A DNA stretch of 55,221 bases from Hyphomicrobiales bacterium (lineage in GTDB: Bacteria; Pseudomonadota; Alphaproteobacteria; Rhizobiales; Rhizobiaceae). The DNA lies in assembly GCA_900471605.1 (NCBI GenBank), contig UCEY01000045.1, forward strand, positions 1 through 55,221. Direction: 5' to 3'. The notes under the pieces are model-generated. The model saw only the letters and a list, made by a program, of their open reading frames with translations, was not told where the DNA came from and ran no database searches. Made by a program: the position numbers and the translations under genes. Position 1 is the stretch's first letter; each line of letters begins with the position of its first letter. Below, one piece after another: positions 41,044 to 50,046 of this stretch.

Positions 41044-42108
41044 TCAACCCGTCTTCCTCGCCGTCATCCGCCGCTCATGTTCCAGCAGCCAGCGTTTGCG
41101 CCACAGCCCTCCGCCATACCCGGTCAGGCTGCCGTCGGCGCCGATCAGGCGGTGGCAGGGGATGACGATGGCGATCTGGTTGGCGCCGTTGGCGCTTGCC
41201 ACCGCGCGGGTGGAGGAGGGGAGGTTGAGCCCGGCGGCGACCGCCCCATAGGTGGTGGACACCCCGGCCGGGATCGCCCGCAGCGCTTGCCATACCTGCC
41301 GCTGGAAGGGCGATCCATGCCCCGCAAGCCGCGTCCTGAAGCCCAGATCCTCGCCGGCGAAATAGGCCCTCAGCTCCACCTCGATCTCGTCGATCGGCGG
41401 ATGGCGCCCCATGACGATGCCGCTGCCGGTGAACTTTTGCAGCTTCTTGATTTCCGCCGGCAGCGCCTTGCGTTCGGCAAATTCGAGCAGATGCAGGGAA
41501 TGCTGGTCGGCGATCGCCATCATCGGGCCGATCGGGGTTTCGATCCAGTCGGCCCTGAGCAGGGTCTTGTCCCGCAGGTTGGCGGGTGCTGCGCCGAACA
41601 GCTTCGTCACCGCGCTGCGAAAACCGCTGCCGGATTCGTAACCGGCATCGAGCTGCGCATCTAGAACGCTCGCGCCTTCCTTCAGCGTTTCGGCCGCCTT
41701 GCCCATCCGCCGCAATCTGGCAATTTCGAGAAAATTCATGCCGAACTGCCGTTTGAAGGCGCGCCGTGCGGTGGAAGGGTCGATGCCGAACGAAACGACA
41801 TCCTCCTCGCTCCAGCGGCGGAAGGGTTCGGCGTCGAGCGCCGTCAGCAGGCGCGTCACCATCGGGTCGGCCTCGCCGAGTTTCAGCATCGGCCGGCAGC
41901 GGCTGCAGGGCCGGAAACCGGCCTCCAGGCATTCGGCGACGGTTTCGAAGAAACTCGTATTTTCGCGCTTCGGCTTGCGGGCCGGGCAGGTGAGGCGGCA
42001 GAAAATGCCGGTCGTCTTCACTGCCGCCCAGGCAAAGCCTTCATAGGAGGCGTCGCGGGCGACCAGGGCGTCATAAAGAGCGTCGTCGGAAGGGCGTTCG
42101 AAAAGCAT
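41044..42108 (-). CDS. ada: Bifunctional DNA alkylation repair protein / transcriptional regulator Ada
   Basis: 354 residues. The N-terminal zinc domain has Cys37, Cys41, Cys68 and Cys71, matching the methyl-phosphotriester acceptor site. An AraC-type helix-turn-helix follows (about 85-180, TARRAFKRQFGMNFLEIARL). The C-terminal O6-methylguanine methyltransferase has the acceptor Cys318 in IPCHRLIG. All three functional parts are present, so it should act as in E. coli, self-activating upon methylation. Confidence 0.96.
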   Translation of the reverse strand: MLFERPSDDALYDALVARDASYEGFAWAAVKTTGIFCRLTCPARKPKRENTSFFETVAECLEAGFRPCSRCRPMLKLGEADPMVTRLLTALDAEPFRRWSEEDVVSFGIDPSTARRAFKRQFGMNFLEIARLRRMGKAAETLKEGASVLDAQLDAGYESGSGFRSAVTKLFGAAPANLRDKTLLRADWIETPIGPMMAIADQHSLHLLEFAERKALPAEIKKLQKFTGSGIVMGRHPPIDEIEVELRAYFAGEDLGFRTRLAGHGSPFQRQVWQALRAIPAGVSTTYGAVAAGLNLPSSTRAVASANGANQIAIVIPCHRLIGADGSLTGYGGGLWRKRWLLEHERRMTARKTG

Positions 42109-42129
42109 GGATCTTTTCTAGCCCAGAAC

Positions 42130-42160
42130 GAAAAAAGGCGCCGCCGAAAAACGGGCGCCT
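42130..42160 (-). terminator. Intrinsic terminator for the NYN gene
   Basis: AGGCGCC (42136-42142) pairs with GGCGCCT (42154-42160); on the minus strand TTTTT follows at once. It lies 46 bp past the NYN stop codon and just upstream of ada. Confidence 0.8.
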
Positions 42161-42205
42161 ATTCTTCTTTTGATATAGCGGCTGTCGCCCCGATCGGACC
42201 AGGGA

Positions 42206-42781
42206 TCAGGGATCGGTAGCGTCCGCCGGTTCCGCCGGACGGACCGGGCGCTCGGAGGGGTCGCGACCGACTTCGGCCTTCAGCGAAACGAGATCGATGA
42301 AGTGATCGGCCTGGCGGCGCAGGTCGTCGGCGATCATCGGCGGCTGGGTCGCCATGGTCGAAACCACGGAAACCTTGCGGCCCTTGCGCTGCAGCGCCTC
42401 GACGAGGGTGGTGAAATCGCCGTCGCCGGAAAACAGCACGAGATGATCGACGGTTTCCGACTGTTCCATGGCATCGATCGCAAGCTCGATGTCCATGTTG
42501 CCCTTGATCTTGCGGCGGCCCATGGAGTCGGTGAACTCCTTGGCGGGCTTGGTGACGACCTTGTACCCGTTGTAGTCGAGCCAGTCGATCAGCGGACGGA
42601 TCGAAGAATATTCCTGATCTTCGATCAGCGCCGTATAGTAATAGGCGCGAAGAAGATAGCCGCGCTTCTGAAAGGCCTTCAGCAATTTCCGGTAATCGAT
42701 GTCGAAACCGAGGCTTTTCGAAGCAGCGTAAAGATTTGCGCCGTCTATGAAGAGAGCAATCTTCTCCCTTGGGTCAAACAT
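42206..42781 (-). CDS. NYN-domain (LabA/DUF88 family) putative ribonuclease
   Basis: 191 residues. PIN-like NYN fold with the acidic residues in IALFIDGANLYAASK (about 8-22), KGNMDIELAIDAM and LFSGDGDFTTLVEAL, as in LabA/MARF1/YacP-type nucleases. The C-terminus is a Pro-rich tail. It is divergent from rpoZ across 289 bp. It may act in RNA turnover; the target is unknown. The start at 42781 (MFDPREKIAL) has GGAG upstream. Confidence 0.88.
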   Translation of the reverse strand: MFDPREKIALFIDGANLYAASKSLGFDIDYRKLLKAFQKRGYLLRAYYYTALIEDQEYSSIRPLIDWLDYNGYKVVTKPAKEFTDSMGRRKIKGNMDIELAIDAMEQSETVDHLVLFSGDGDFTTLVEALQRKGRKVSVVSTMATQPPMIADDLRRQADHFIDLVSLKAEVGRDPSERPVRPAEPADATDP

Positions 42782-43070
42782 ATGGTCTCCATCCCCTTTT
42801 CTTATCAACCTGCTTTGCAGGTGGAGACCTGGTCAATATAGGCTGAACCAAATCTCCGGAATAATCCACTACATTACGAACTATTCATATAACTGTCATT
42901 TATGGCACGATTCTCAATAATCCAAGCAGCTTGGGGTTGAATTTCGCCGGCGCCCCCAGAAGACTCGGCGCGACCTGTCAAAAGTCAATTATCAGGAAAA
43001 ACTTGAATTTGCCGCACAATGGCTGTATCGGGCGTATCAATTCCGAAAATCACTGATCAAAGGACAGGCA

Positions 43071-43478
43071 ATGGCTCGTGTCACAGTAGAAGATTGCATT
43101 GACAAAGTCGACAACCGGTTCGAACTGGTCCTGCTTGCGAGCCATCGCGCTCGCCAGATTTCGCAGGGCGCTTCGATCACCATCGACCGCGACAATGACA
43201 AGAATCCTGTGGTCGCCCTTCGCGAAATCGCCGACGAGACGCTTTCGCCGGACGACCTCAAGGAAGACCTCATCCACTCGCTGCAGAAGCATGTCGAAGT
43301 CGACGAGCCCGAGCCCGATCCGGCTTCGCTGATCGCCGCCGGCGGCGTAACCGTTGCGTCGGATCGCGACGAGGAAGACGACGCTCCGGAAACCGTTACC
43401 TTCGACCAGATGTCGGAAGAGGAGCTGCTTGCCGGTATCGAAGGTCTGGTACCGCCGGAAAAGAGCGACGATTACTAA
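43071..43478 (+). CDS. rpoZ: RNA polymerase omega subunit
   Basis: 135 residues. MARVTVEDCIDKVDNRFELV and LLASHRARQISQG are the standard omega core. DNDKNPVVALREIADETL and a long acidic C-terminal extension typical of alphaproteobacteria follow. It aids polymerase assembly and contributes to the ppGpp site. It is followed by the (p)ppGpp enzyme gene, a common pairing. Confidence 0.97.
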   Translation: MARVTVEDCIDKVDNRFELVLLASHRARQISQGASITIDRDNDKNPVVALREIADETLSPDDLKEDLIHSLQKHVEVDEPEPDPASLIAAGGVTVASDRDEEDDAPETVTFDQMSEEELLAGIEGLVPPEKSDDY

Positions 43479-43636
43479 GCGAAACATTCGCTCAGCAAGT
43501 TTTCGTTCATTCTCTCGCCCTAATCTGCTTGAATGTTTTATGATGGCTGCGCCAATCTTCACGGTTGGCGCGCCATTTTCTTTTCGTCCAGCGCCCATTC
43601 GCAGGCACTGAAGCGGTATCGAGGACATTTTTCAGG

Positions 43637-45853
43637 ATGATGCGGCAATACGAGCTCGTGGAGCGGGTTCAAAAATACAAGCCCGAAGCCAACGAAGCTC
43701 TGCTCAACAAGGCCTATGTCTATGCCATGCAGAAGCATGGCCAGCAGAAGCGCGCCAGCGGCGACCCCTATATTTCCCACCCGCTCGAAGTCGCCGCCAT
43801 CCTCACCGACATGCATCTCGACGAGTCGACCATCGCGGTCGCCCTGCTGCACGACACGATCGAGGACACGACGGCCACCCGCGCCGAGATCGACGAACTG
43901 TTCGGCGAGGATATCGGGCGGCTGGTCGAGGGGCTGACCAAGCTGAAACGCCTCGACCTCGTTTCCAAGAAGGCCAAGCAGGCGGAAAACCTGCGCAAGC
44001 TGCTGCTCGCAATTTCCGACGACGTGCGCGTCCTCCTCGTCAAGCTCGCCGACCGCCTGCACAACATGCGCACGCTGGAGCACATGAAGGCCGAGCAGAA
44101 GGCACGCATTTCCGAAGAGACCATGGATATCTATGCGCCGCTTGCCGGCCGCATGGGTATGCAGGACATGCGCGACGAGCTGGAGGAACTGTCCTTCCGC
44201 TACATGAACCCGGAAGCCCATGACACCGTCACCCAGAGGCTTGCGGATCTCGAAGCCCGCAACGAAGGCCTGATCAAGAAGATCGAGGATGAGCTGCGCG
44301 AACTCTTGATCGCCAACGGCATGACCGCGCCCTTCGTCAAGGGACGCCAGAAAAAGCCCTATTCGGTGTTCCGCAAGATGCAGTCGAAGTCGCTGTCCTT
44401 CGAGCAGCTCTCGGATGTTTACGGTTTTCGCATCATCGTCGGCGACATTCCGTCGTGTTATCGGGCGCTCGGCATCGTCCACACCCGCTGGCGCGTCGTG
44501 CCCGGCCGCTTCAAGGACTACATCTCGAACCCGAAGCAGAACGACTACCGCTCCATCCACACGACGATCGTCGGCCCGTCCCGCCAGCGCATCGAGCTGC
44601 AGATCCGCACCCAGCTGATGCAGGAAATCGCCGAATACGGGATCGCCGCGCACGCGCTCTACAAGGATGGCAGGGGCGGGGAGCTGCTGCCGAAGGAATC
44701 CAACGCCTATTCCTGGCTGCGCCACACGATCGAATCGCTTGCCGAAGGCGACAACCCGGAAGAGTTCCTGGAGCATACCAAGCTCGAACTGTTCCAGGAC
44801 CAGGTCTTCTGCTTCACGCCGAAGGGCAAGCTGATCGCGCTGCCGCGCGGAGCGACCCCGATCGATTTCGCCTATGCCGTCCACACCAATATCGGCAACA
44901 CCACGGTCGGCGCCAAGATCAACGGCCGCATCATGCCGTTGGTGACGAGGCTCAACAACGGCGACGAAGTGGAGATCATCCGCTCCGGCGTGCAGGTGCC
45001 GCCGGCCGCCTGGGAAGAGATCGTCGTCACCGGCAAGGCGCGCTCGGCAATCCGCCGCGCCACCCGCATGGCGATCCGCAAGCAATATGCGGGCCTCGGC
45101 CACCGCATTCTGGAGCGCACCTTCGAGCGCGCCGGCAAGGTTTTTGCCCGCGATACGCTGAAGCCCGCGCTGCATCGTCTCGCCCACAAGGATGTCGAGG
45201 ATGCGATCGCCGCCGTCGGGCGCGGCGAACTCTCATCGCTGGACGTGCTGCGCGCCGTCTTCCCCGATTTCAAGGACGAGCGTGTCACCGTGAAGCCGGC
45301 TGCCGACGACGGCTGGTTCAACATGCGCAGCGCTTCCGGCATGATCTTCAAGCTGCCGAACCAGCGGCGCGTCTCGCCGGAGGAGCTGGAGGCAGGGCCC
45401 GATCCGCTGCCGATCCGCGGCCTCTCCGGCAATCTGCAGGTGCGGTTTGCGCCGAGCGGCGCCGTCCCCGGCGACCGCATCGTCGGCATCATGGAAAAGG
45501 ACACGGGCATCACCATCTACCCGATCCAGGCGTCCGCTCTGCAGCGCTTCGACGACCAGCCCGAACGCTGGATCGACGTGCGCTGGGATCTCGACGAAGC
45601 CAACAAGTCGCGCTTCCTCGCCCGCATCGAGGTCAACACGCTGAACGAACCCGGCACGCTCGCGACCGTCACCCAGACGATCGCGCATCTCGACATCAAC
45701 ATCCGCACGCTCACCATGGGCAGCAACCGCGCCGCCGATTTTTCCGAGATCACCATGGAAGTCGAGGTCTGGGATCTGAGGCAGCTGAACCAGCTGCTGA
45801 GCCAGATGAAGGATCTGGATTGTGTGGCGAATGTGAAGCGGGTGTATGACTGA
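43637..45853 (+). CDS. relA: Bifunctional (p)ppGpp synthetase/hydrolase (RelA/SpoT, Rsh)
   Basis: 738 residues. The N-terminal HD hydrolase domain (SHPLEVAAILTDMHLDESTI, LLHDTIEDT) is intact. The synthetase domain has RIIVGDIPSCYRALG and NDYRSIHTTIVGP, followed by a TGS domain (CFTPKGKLIALPRGATPIDF) and a C-terminal ACT domain. Both catalytic sites appear complete, so it should be the single long Rsh of alphaproteobacteria. An in-frame ATG 24 codons upstream is ignored because MMRQYELVERV is the usual start. Confidence 0.96.
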   Translation: MMRQYELVERVQKYKPEANEALLNKAYVYAMQKHGQQKRASGDPYISHPLEVAAILTDMHLDESTIAVALLHDTIEDTTATRAEIDELFGEDIGRLVEGLTKLKRLDLVSKKAKQAENLRKLLLAISDDVRVLLVKLADRLHNMRTLEHMKAEQKARISEETMDIYAPLAGRMGMQDMRDELEELSFRYMNPEAHDTVTQRLADLEARNEGLIKKIEDELRELLIANGMTAPFVKGRQKKPYSVFRKMQSKSLSFEQLSDVYGFRIIVGDIPSCYRALGIVHTRWRVVPGRFKDYISNPKQNDYRSIHTTIVGPSRQRIELQIRTQLMQEIAEYGIAAHALYKDGRGGELLPKESNAYSWLRHTIESLAEGDNPEEFLEHTKLELFQDQVFCFTPKGKLIALPRGATPIDFAYAVHTNIGNTTVGAKINGRIMPLVTRLNNGDEVEIIRSGVQVPPAAWEEIVVTGKARSAIRRATRMAIRKQYAGLGHRILERTFERAGKVFARDTLKPALHRLAHKDVEDAIAAVGRGELSSLDVLRAVFPDFKDERVTVKPAADDGWFNMRSASGMIFKLPNQRRVSPEELEAGPDPLPIRGLSGNLQVRFAPSGAVPGDRIVGIMEKDTGITIYPIQASALQRFDDQPERWIDVRWDLDEANKSRFLARIEVNTLNEPGTLATVTQTIAHLDINIRTLTMGSNRAADFSEITMEVEVWDLRQLNQLLSQMKDLDCVANVKRVYD

Positions 45854-45878
45854 GGGCCGGGCGGAGCGGATTTGCCCC

Positions 45879-46017
45879 TCACCCTAACCCTCTCCCCGTA
45901 AACGGGGCGAGGGGACGTGCCACACGTGTTGTCGGAGAGGGACGTAGACGGCGCGGCATATGTCCTTCTCCCCGTCAAAACGGGGAGAAGGTGCCCGGCA
46001 GGGCGGATGAGGGGCGT
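45879..46017. repeat. Pair of REP-like hairpins after relA
   Basis: The first hairpin (about 45888-45914) has CTCCCCGT/ACGGGG arms. The second is a perfect 12-bp stem, CCTTCTCCCCGT (45964-45975) with ACGGGGAGAAGG (45980-45991). They are followed by GGTGCCCGGCAGGGCGGATGAGGGG. It is the familiar REP type seen between many alphaproteobacterial genes, in the convergent gap. Confidence 0.75.
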
Positions 46018-46058
46018 TCCGATATGCAGTCGCCGCTTACCCGAACGAGAGTTTTCCC

Positions 46059-47537
46059 TTAGCCCGAAACAGTCTCGGCCTTGTTCTCCACGGAACGAGC
46101 CTCGCTCGCATCCCGCACGAATGCACCCTGCGCCCGCAGCACCGCCTGCAGTTCCGCGATATCCACATCCCGCGGTGCCACGCCGCGATTGGCCGCGACG
46201 CCTGCTGCTGCGCCTGCGGCCTGTCCCGTCAGCCAGCATTGCGGAATCTCGCGCATGAAGCCGTGGCTGTTCGCGTCGCAGGAAATATGCCGCCCGGCGG
46301 CGAGCAGTCCGTTCAGCCTGGCCGGGACGAGCGCCCCGTAGGGCACCGAGATCACCGGGAATTTCGGCGAGACCGAGGGGCTGACGCCGATTTCGTCCGG
46401 CAGAACCTTGCCCTCGGGCCATTGGCTGCGCTCGACCCTGTCGACGCCGGCGAGCCGCCGCGTGTGCCGCACGCCGAGCTGCGGGGCGCTCAAGAGCATG
46501 TAGGCATCCTTGAACCCCGGCGCGTGGCTGCGGAAGAATTCGCAATGCGACTGCATGAACCGGTGCGAGCGGATTTCGACCTCCGTCATGTCGTCGACAT
46601 TGAGCGCCGAAAGTCCCGACTGGCGCGGCCCGAGGAAAAGCGCGATGTCGTTGCGCCACGAGACGTATGGCGTCTGGAAGAACCCGAGCGTGTCGCGACC
46701 GAGCGTGTTGAAGTCTGCGAACGCCTGCTCCTGTTCCGACCGGAAGGCGAGCCATGTCTCCATGTCGACGCCGCCCAGCATGAAGCCGGTATTCATCGAG
46801 TGATGCACGTCGCCTTCCTCGATATCCGCCTCGAAACTCGCGCCCGCGCGGGCAAAAACGTCGCCGTCGCCGGTGCAGTCCACCACGACCTTGGCCATGA
46901 TCCCCTGGCGGCCTTCCTTGCTTTCGAAGATGACGCCCGTGACCGCGCCGTCCTCCACCACCGGCGTCGCGGCAAGGGAATGGAAAACGATCCTGACACC
47001 CGCCTCGATCAGCATTTCCTGAGAGGTCAGCTTCAGCCGCTCGGGATCGATGGTCGGCGCCCAGGTGACGATACCGTGGAAGGCGGAGGTGCGCAGCCGC
47101 CAGTATTTTGCAAGCTCGGCATCGCGCACGCCCCAGAGGCTGGGGTCTGGGCCTGCGACCGCTTCGGGCGGCAGGCGGCCGAGAACCTCCTCGGCAAATC
47201 CGCGAATGACCTGCCGTCCCTCCCAGTCGGTCATGCGGTCGATCCAGATCACCACGCCGCCGGTGGAGAGCCCGCCGAGATGGTTGTAGCGCTCCAGCAC
47301 CACGACCTCAGCCCCGGTTCGTGCGGCAGCGAGCGCGGCGGCGGTTCCGGATGGCCCGCCGCCCACGACCAACACGTCGCAGCGGTGATAGACGGGAATG
47401 TCGCGCGCTTCTTCGCGAAGAACGCCCTCTCCGTTGCGGCGGGGAAAGACATACTGCCCCGATTCAAAGATGTCGGAACTCAGAAACCGGTTTTCGTTCT
47501 GCCGAATCTCCTTCACCGAAACCTTCTGATCGTCCAT
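46059..47537 (-). CDS. FAD-dependent oxidoreductase (FAD_oxidored family)
   Basis: 492 residues. The FAD Rossmann motif is CDVLVVGGGPSGTAAALAAA (about 53-72), followed by ERYNHLGGLSTGG and later VVDCTGDGDVFARAG. The C-terminus has LLAAGRHISCDANSHGFMRE and GQAAGAAAGVAA as in PF12831 proteins. The substrate is unknown. GGGAGGG sits before the ATG at 47537. It stands alone between REP elements and the DUF3563 gene. Confidence 0.88.
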   Translation of the reverse strand: MDDQKVSVKEIRQNENRFLSSDIFESGQYVFPRRNGEGVLREEARDIPVYHRCDVLVVGGGPSGTAAALAAARTGAEVVVLERYNHLGGLSTGGVVIWIDRMTDWEGRQVIRGFAEEVLGRLPPEAVAGPDPSLWGVRDAELAKYWRLRTSAFHGIVTWAPTIDPERLKLTSQEMLIEAGVRIVFHSLAATPVVEDGAVTGVIFESKEGRQGIMAKVVVDCTGDGDVFARAGASFEADIEEGDVHHSMNTGFMLGGVDMETWLAFRSEQEQAFADFNTLGRDTLGFFQTPYVSWRNDIALFLGPRQSGLSALNVDDMTEVEIRSHRFMQSHCEFFRSHAPGFKDAYMLLSAPQLGVRHTRRLAGVDRVERSQWPEGKVLPDEIGVSPSVSPKFPVISVPYGALVPARLNGLLAAGRHISCDANSHGFMREIPQCWLTGQAAGAAAGVAANRGVAPRDVDIAELQAVLRAQGAFVRDASEARSVENKAETVSG

Positions 47538-47785
47538 GGCACCCTCCCTGATTTTCGGAGCCCGTTGCGCTCAACGAGCCCGGAGGTGATTTAGCCAAGG
47601 ATAAGCGGGCTGAGAAAGACACCAATACGCTGATAGAGTTTTCTCGATTCACGCTAGATGAGGAAGCATTGTGCCTGCGGTTTCATCTCGTCCGCCCATT
47701 TCCTACGCATGCGGTTAACCCGCCATGCTTCTCACGCAAGGCTGACCAGCGGTCGCGGCGTTGGTAAAGGCCGGTGTCCCGTCTT

Positions 47786-47805
47786 ATATTGCTGCAGTGC
47801 AATAT
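47786..47805. promoter_or_regulatory. Inverted repeat ATATTGC-N6-GCAATAT upstream of the DUF3563 gene
   Basis: Perfect 7-bp arms with a TGCAGT spacer, 20 bp before the start codon at 47826 and overlapping the likely 5' leader or promoter. A dimeric regulator site is a reasonable reading. Confidence 0.45.
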
Positions 47806-47825
47806 GAACAAGAAAGGAAGACATC

Positions 47826-47981
47826 ATGTTTGACTCAGTCCGCAAGTTTGCCCGCGCTTTCCGCGTCCCCACCACCCAGGACCGCGAAGTCGCTTATCTG
47901 AACGAAGCCAACGACCGTATCGATCTCGAATACCGCATGCGCCAGGTCGATCGCGGCATGTTCCGCAAGTCTGGTTTCTAA
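47826..47981 (+). CDS. DUF3563 small protein, 51 aa
   Basis: It reads MFDSVRKFARAFRVPTTQDR, then EVAYLNEANDRIDLEYRMRQ and VDRGMFRKSGF. This matches the DUF3563 pattern of short rhizobial proteins. Soluble and charged, no signal peptide. AAGGA lies seven bases before the ATG. Function unknown; members are often strongly expressed. The 230 bp downstream have no gene that I can see. Confidence 0.88.
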   Translation: MFDSVRKFARAFRVPTTQDREVAYLNEANDRIDLEYRMRQVDRGMFRKSGF

Positions 47982-48211
47982 CCGACACGCTCCACCAGCC
48001 ACCCGTTCGCGCGGAAATCGCCGCGCGGCTGTTGCAGGTCTTCGTGGGTCGCATCGACGCGACCGAAGACCCGATCACCTCCGCGAAAACCTTCTCTTGG
48101 TGGAGACGGGCCAATTTTCGCCATCATCTTCGGCTTGGGCTAGAGCCTGTTGGACCGAAGATTCCCGCAGCCGACGGATGATGATCCCGCTGCCGAACCA
48201 GATGCACACTG

Positions 48212-48772
48212 ATGCCATTTCGCCGCCGTACACCGCTTGCATTCCGTGAAAGACTGCGCCGGGCCGTTCTGCCTCCCAAGGACTTCCGCCGCGTTTTCGA
48301 CTATTATCGCCTGAAGGTGATGCGCATCGGCGGTTCGCCGCATGCGGTCGCGGCCGGTCTTGCGATCGGTGTGGTCAGCGCCTGGACGCCCTTCCTCGGG
48401 CTCCACATCCTGTTTGCGATCCCGCTCGCCTATCTTTTTGGCGGCAGCATGATCGCCGCAGCACTCGGCACCACGTTTGCCAATCCGATCACCTGCCCGA
48501 TCATCTGGCCGCTGACCTGGAAGATCGGCGAGACGATGCTTGGCAACGAAGCCATCGGCCATGACAGTCTCGATCTCGGCCGGCTGGTCCATCATCTCGA
48601 TTTCTCGCAGCTCTGGCGCCCGATCCTGGAGCCGATGCTGATCGGCTCCCTGCCGCCGGGTATCGTCTGCGGCCTTATTTTCTACGCCGTCACCTATCTG
48701 GGCGTGCGCAGTTTCCGCAACCGGAGGCTGGAGCGCTTGACGGCGCGGGCCGGAGCCCTCAAGTCAGTATAA
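48212..48772 (+). CDS. DUF2062 membrane protein
   Basis: 186 residues. A basic N-terminal segment precedes the DUF2062 core: GGSPHAVAAGLAIGVVSAWT, then PFLGLHILFAIPLAYL and TTFANPITCPIIWPLTWKIG. A last hydrophobic helix (about 145-165) ends in a basic tail. Function unknown. It lies directly before acpS (39 bp), a frequent neighbour in rhizobia. The ribosome site before the ATG is weak. Confidence 0.88.
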   Translation: MPFRRRTPLAFRERLRRAVLPPKDFRRVFDYYRLKVMRIGGSPHAVAAGLAIGVVSAWTPFLGLHILFAIPLAYLFGGSMIAAALGTTFANPITCPIIWPLTWKIGETMLGNEAIGHDSLDLGRLVHHLDFSQLWRPILEPMLIGSLPPGIVCGLIFYAVTYLGVRSFRNRRLERLTARAGALKSV

Positions 48773-48811
48773 GGACTGACGAGAACCGGCCTGGTGCCGC
48801 AGGGAGATTTC

Positions 48812-49213
48812 ATGATCATCGGCATGGGCAGCGACCTCATCGATATTAGACGCGTGGAGAAATCCATCGAACGGTTCGGCGAGCGTTTCACCCATCGCTG
48901 TTTCACCGAGATCGAGCGGGCGAAATCCGACCGCCGCCAGAACCGCGCCGCCTCCTACGCCAAGCGTTTCGCCGCCAAGGAGGCCTGTTCCAAGGCGCTC
49001 GGCACCGGCATCGCCCACGGCGTGTTCTGGAAGGACATGGGCGTCGTCAACCTGCCCGGCGGCAGGCCGACCATGGTGCTGACCAACGGCGCTGCCGAAC
49101 GTCTGGCAGGCATGATGCCGGCGGGTCACGAAGCGGTTATTCACATCACCATCACCGACGAATACCCTTATGCGCAGGCCTTTGTGGTGATCGAAGCCCG
49201 CCCGGCGGGCTAA
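48812..49213 (+). CDS. acpS: Holo-[acyl-carrier-protein] synthase
   Basis: 133 residues. MIIGMGSDLIDIRRVEKSIE contains the metal-binding Asp and FAAKEACSKALGTGI the conserved Glu/Lys motif of 4'-phosphopantetheinyl transferases. It activates ACP using CoA. AGGGAG precedes the ATG at 48812. First of the acpS-lepB-rnc-era run. Confidence 0.97.
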   Translation: MIIGMGSDLIDIRRVEKSIERFGERFTHRCFTEIERAKSDRRQNRAASYAKRFAAKEACSKALGTGIAHGVFWKDMGVVNLPGGRPTMVLTNGAAERLAGMMPAGHEAVIHITITDEYPYAQAFVVIEARPAG

Positions 49214-49296
49214 TCGACCATTGCCGCGGCTTTGCGAAGGGTTTAGAGAACGCAAAACCGCTGGCAACAGCCGAGCAGAACAGAAAGACGTCAAAC

Positions 49297-50046
49297 GTGT
49301 CCGATAAAGCCGAGACGAAGTCGCAGAACAGCCTTTGGGAAAACATCAAGGTCATCATTCAGGCCTTGCTGTTGGCGATGGTGATCCGCACGGTGCTTTT
49401 CCAGCCCTTCACCATCCCGTCCGGCTCGATGATGCCGACCCTGCTCGTCGGCGACTATATCTTCGTCAACAAGTTCGCCTACGGCTATTCCAAATATTCG
49501 CTGCCGTTCTCGCCCGACCTGTTCTCCGGCCGTATCCTGGAATTCAACGAGCCGAAGCGCGGCGACGTCATCGTCTTCCGCCTGCCGAGCCATCCGGATA
49601 TCGACTATATCAAGCGCCTGATCGGCCTGCCGGGCGACCGCGTCCAGGTCACCAACGGCGTCCTGTTCGTCAACGGCAAGCCGGTTCCCAAGCAGGGCGA
49701 CGGCACCTTCACCTCCGATTACAGCCTCGATCCGGGCACCGACGTGCCGGTGTTCCGCGAAACGCTCGATAACGGCGTCACCTACGACACGCTCGACCAT
49801 TCGCCGGTCTCGCGCGGCGACAACACGCAGGAATTCGTCGTTCCTGCCGGCCATTATTTCTTCATGGGCGATAACCGCGACAACTCGCTCGATAGCCGTT
49901 TCGACGTCGGTTACGTGCCCGCCGAAAACCTCGTCGGCCGCGCCAGCGTCATCTTCTTCTCGCTCGGCAACGACACCTCGTTCCGCGAGATCTGGAAGTG
50001 GCCGACGAACATGCGTTGGGACCGGATTTTCAAGGTCGTTCGGTGA
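49297..50046 (+). CDS. lepB: Signal peptidase I
   Basis: 249 residues, GTG start. One N-terminal helix (about 17-36) precedes the catalytic Ser44 in PSGSMMPTLLVGDY and Lys106 in DYIKRLIGLPGDRV. The third conserved box is GDNRDNSLDSR. It removes signal peptides at the outer face of the inner membrane, including presumably those of the array proteins in this window. Its stop overlaps the rnc start by one base. Confidence 0.97.
   Translation: MSDKAETKSQNSLWENIKVIIQALLLAMVIRTVLFQPFTIPSGSMMPTLLVGDYIFVNKFAYGYSKYSLPFSPDLFSGRILEFNEPKRGDVIVFRLPSHPDIDYIKRLIGLPGDRVQVTNGVLFVNGKPVPKQGDGTFTSDYSLDPGTDVPVFRETLDNGVTYDTLDHSPVSRGDNTQEFVVPAGHYFFMGDNRDNSLDSRFDVGYVPAENLVGRASVIFFSLGNDTSFREIWKWPTNMRWDRIFKVVR

Noticed and set aside
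43559..45187. Minus-strand open frame of 542 codons
   Set aside because: Antisense to the RelA/SpoT gene with its clear HD, synthetase and TGS domains.
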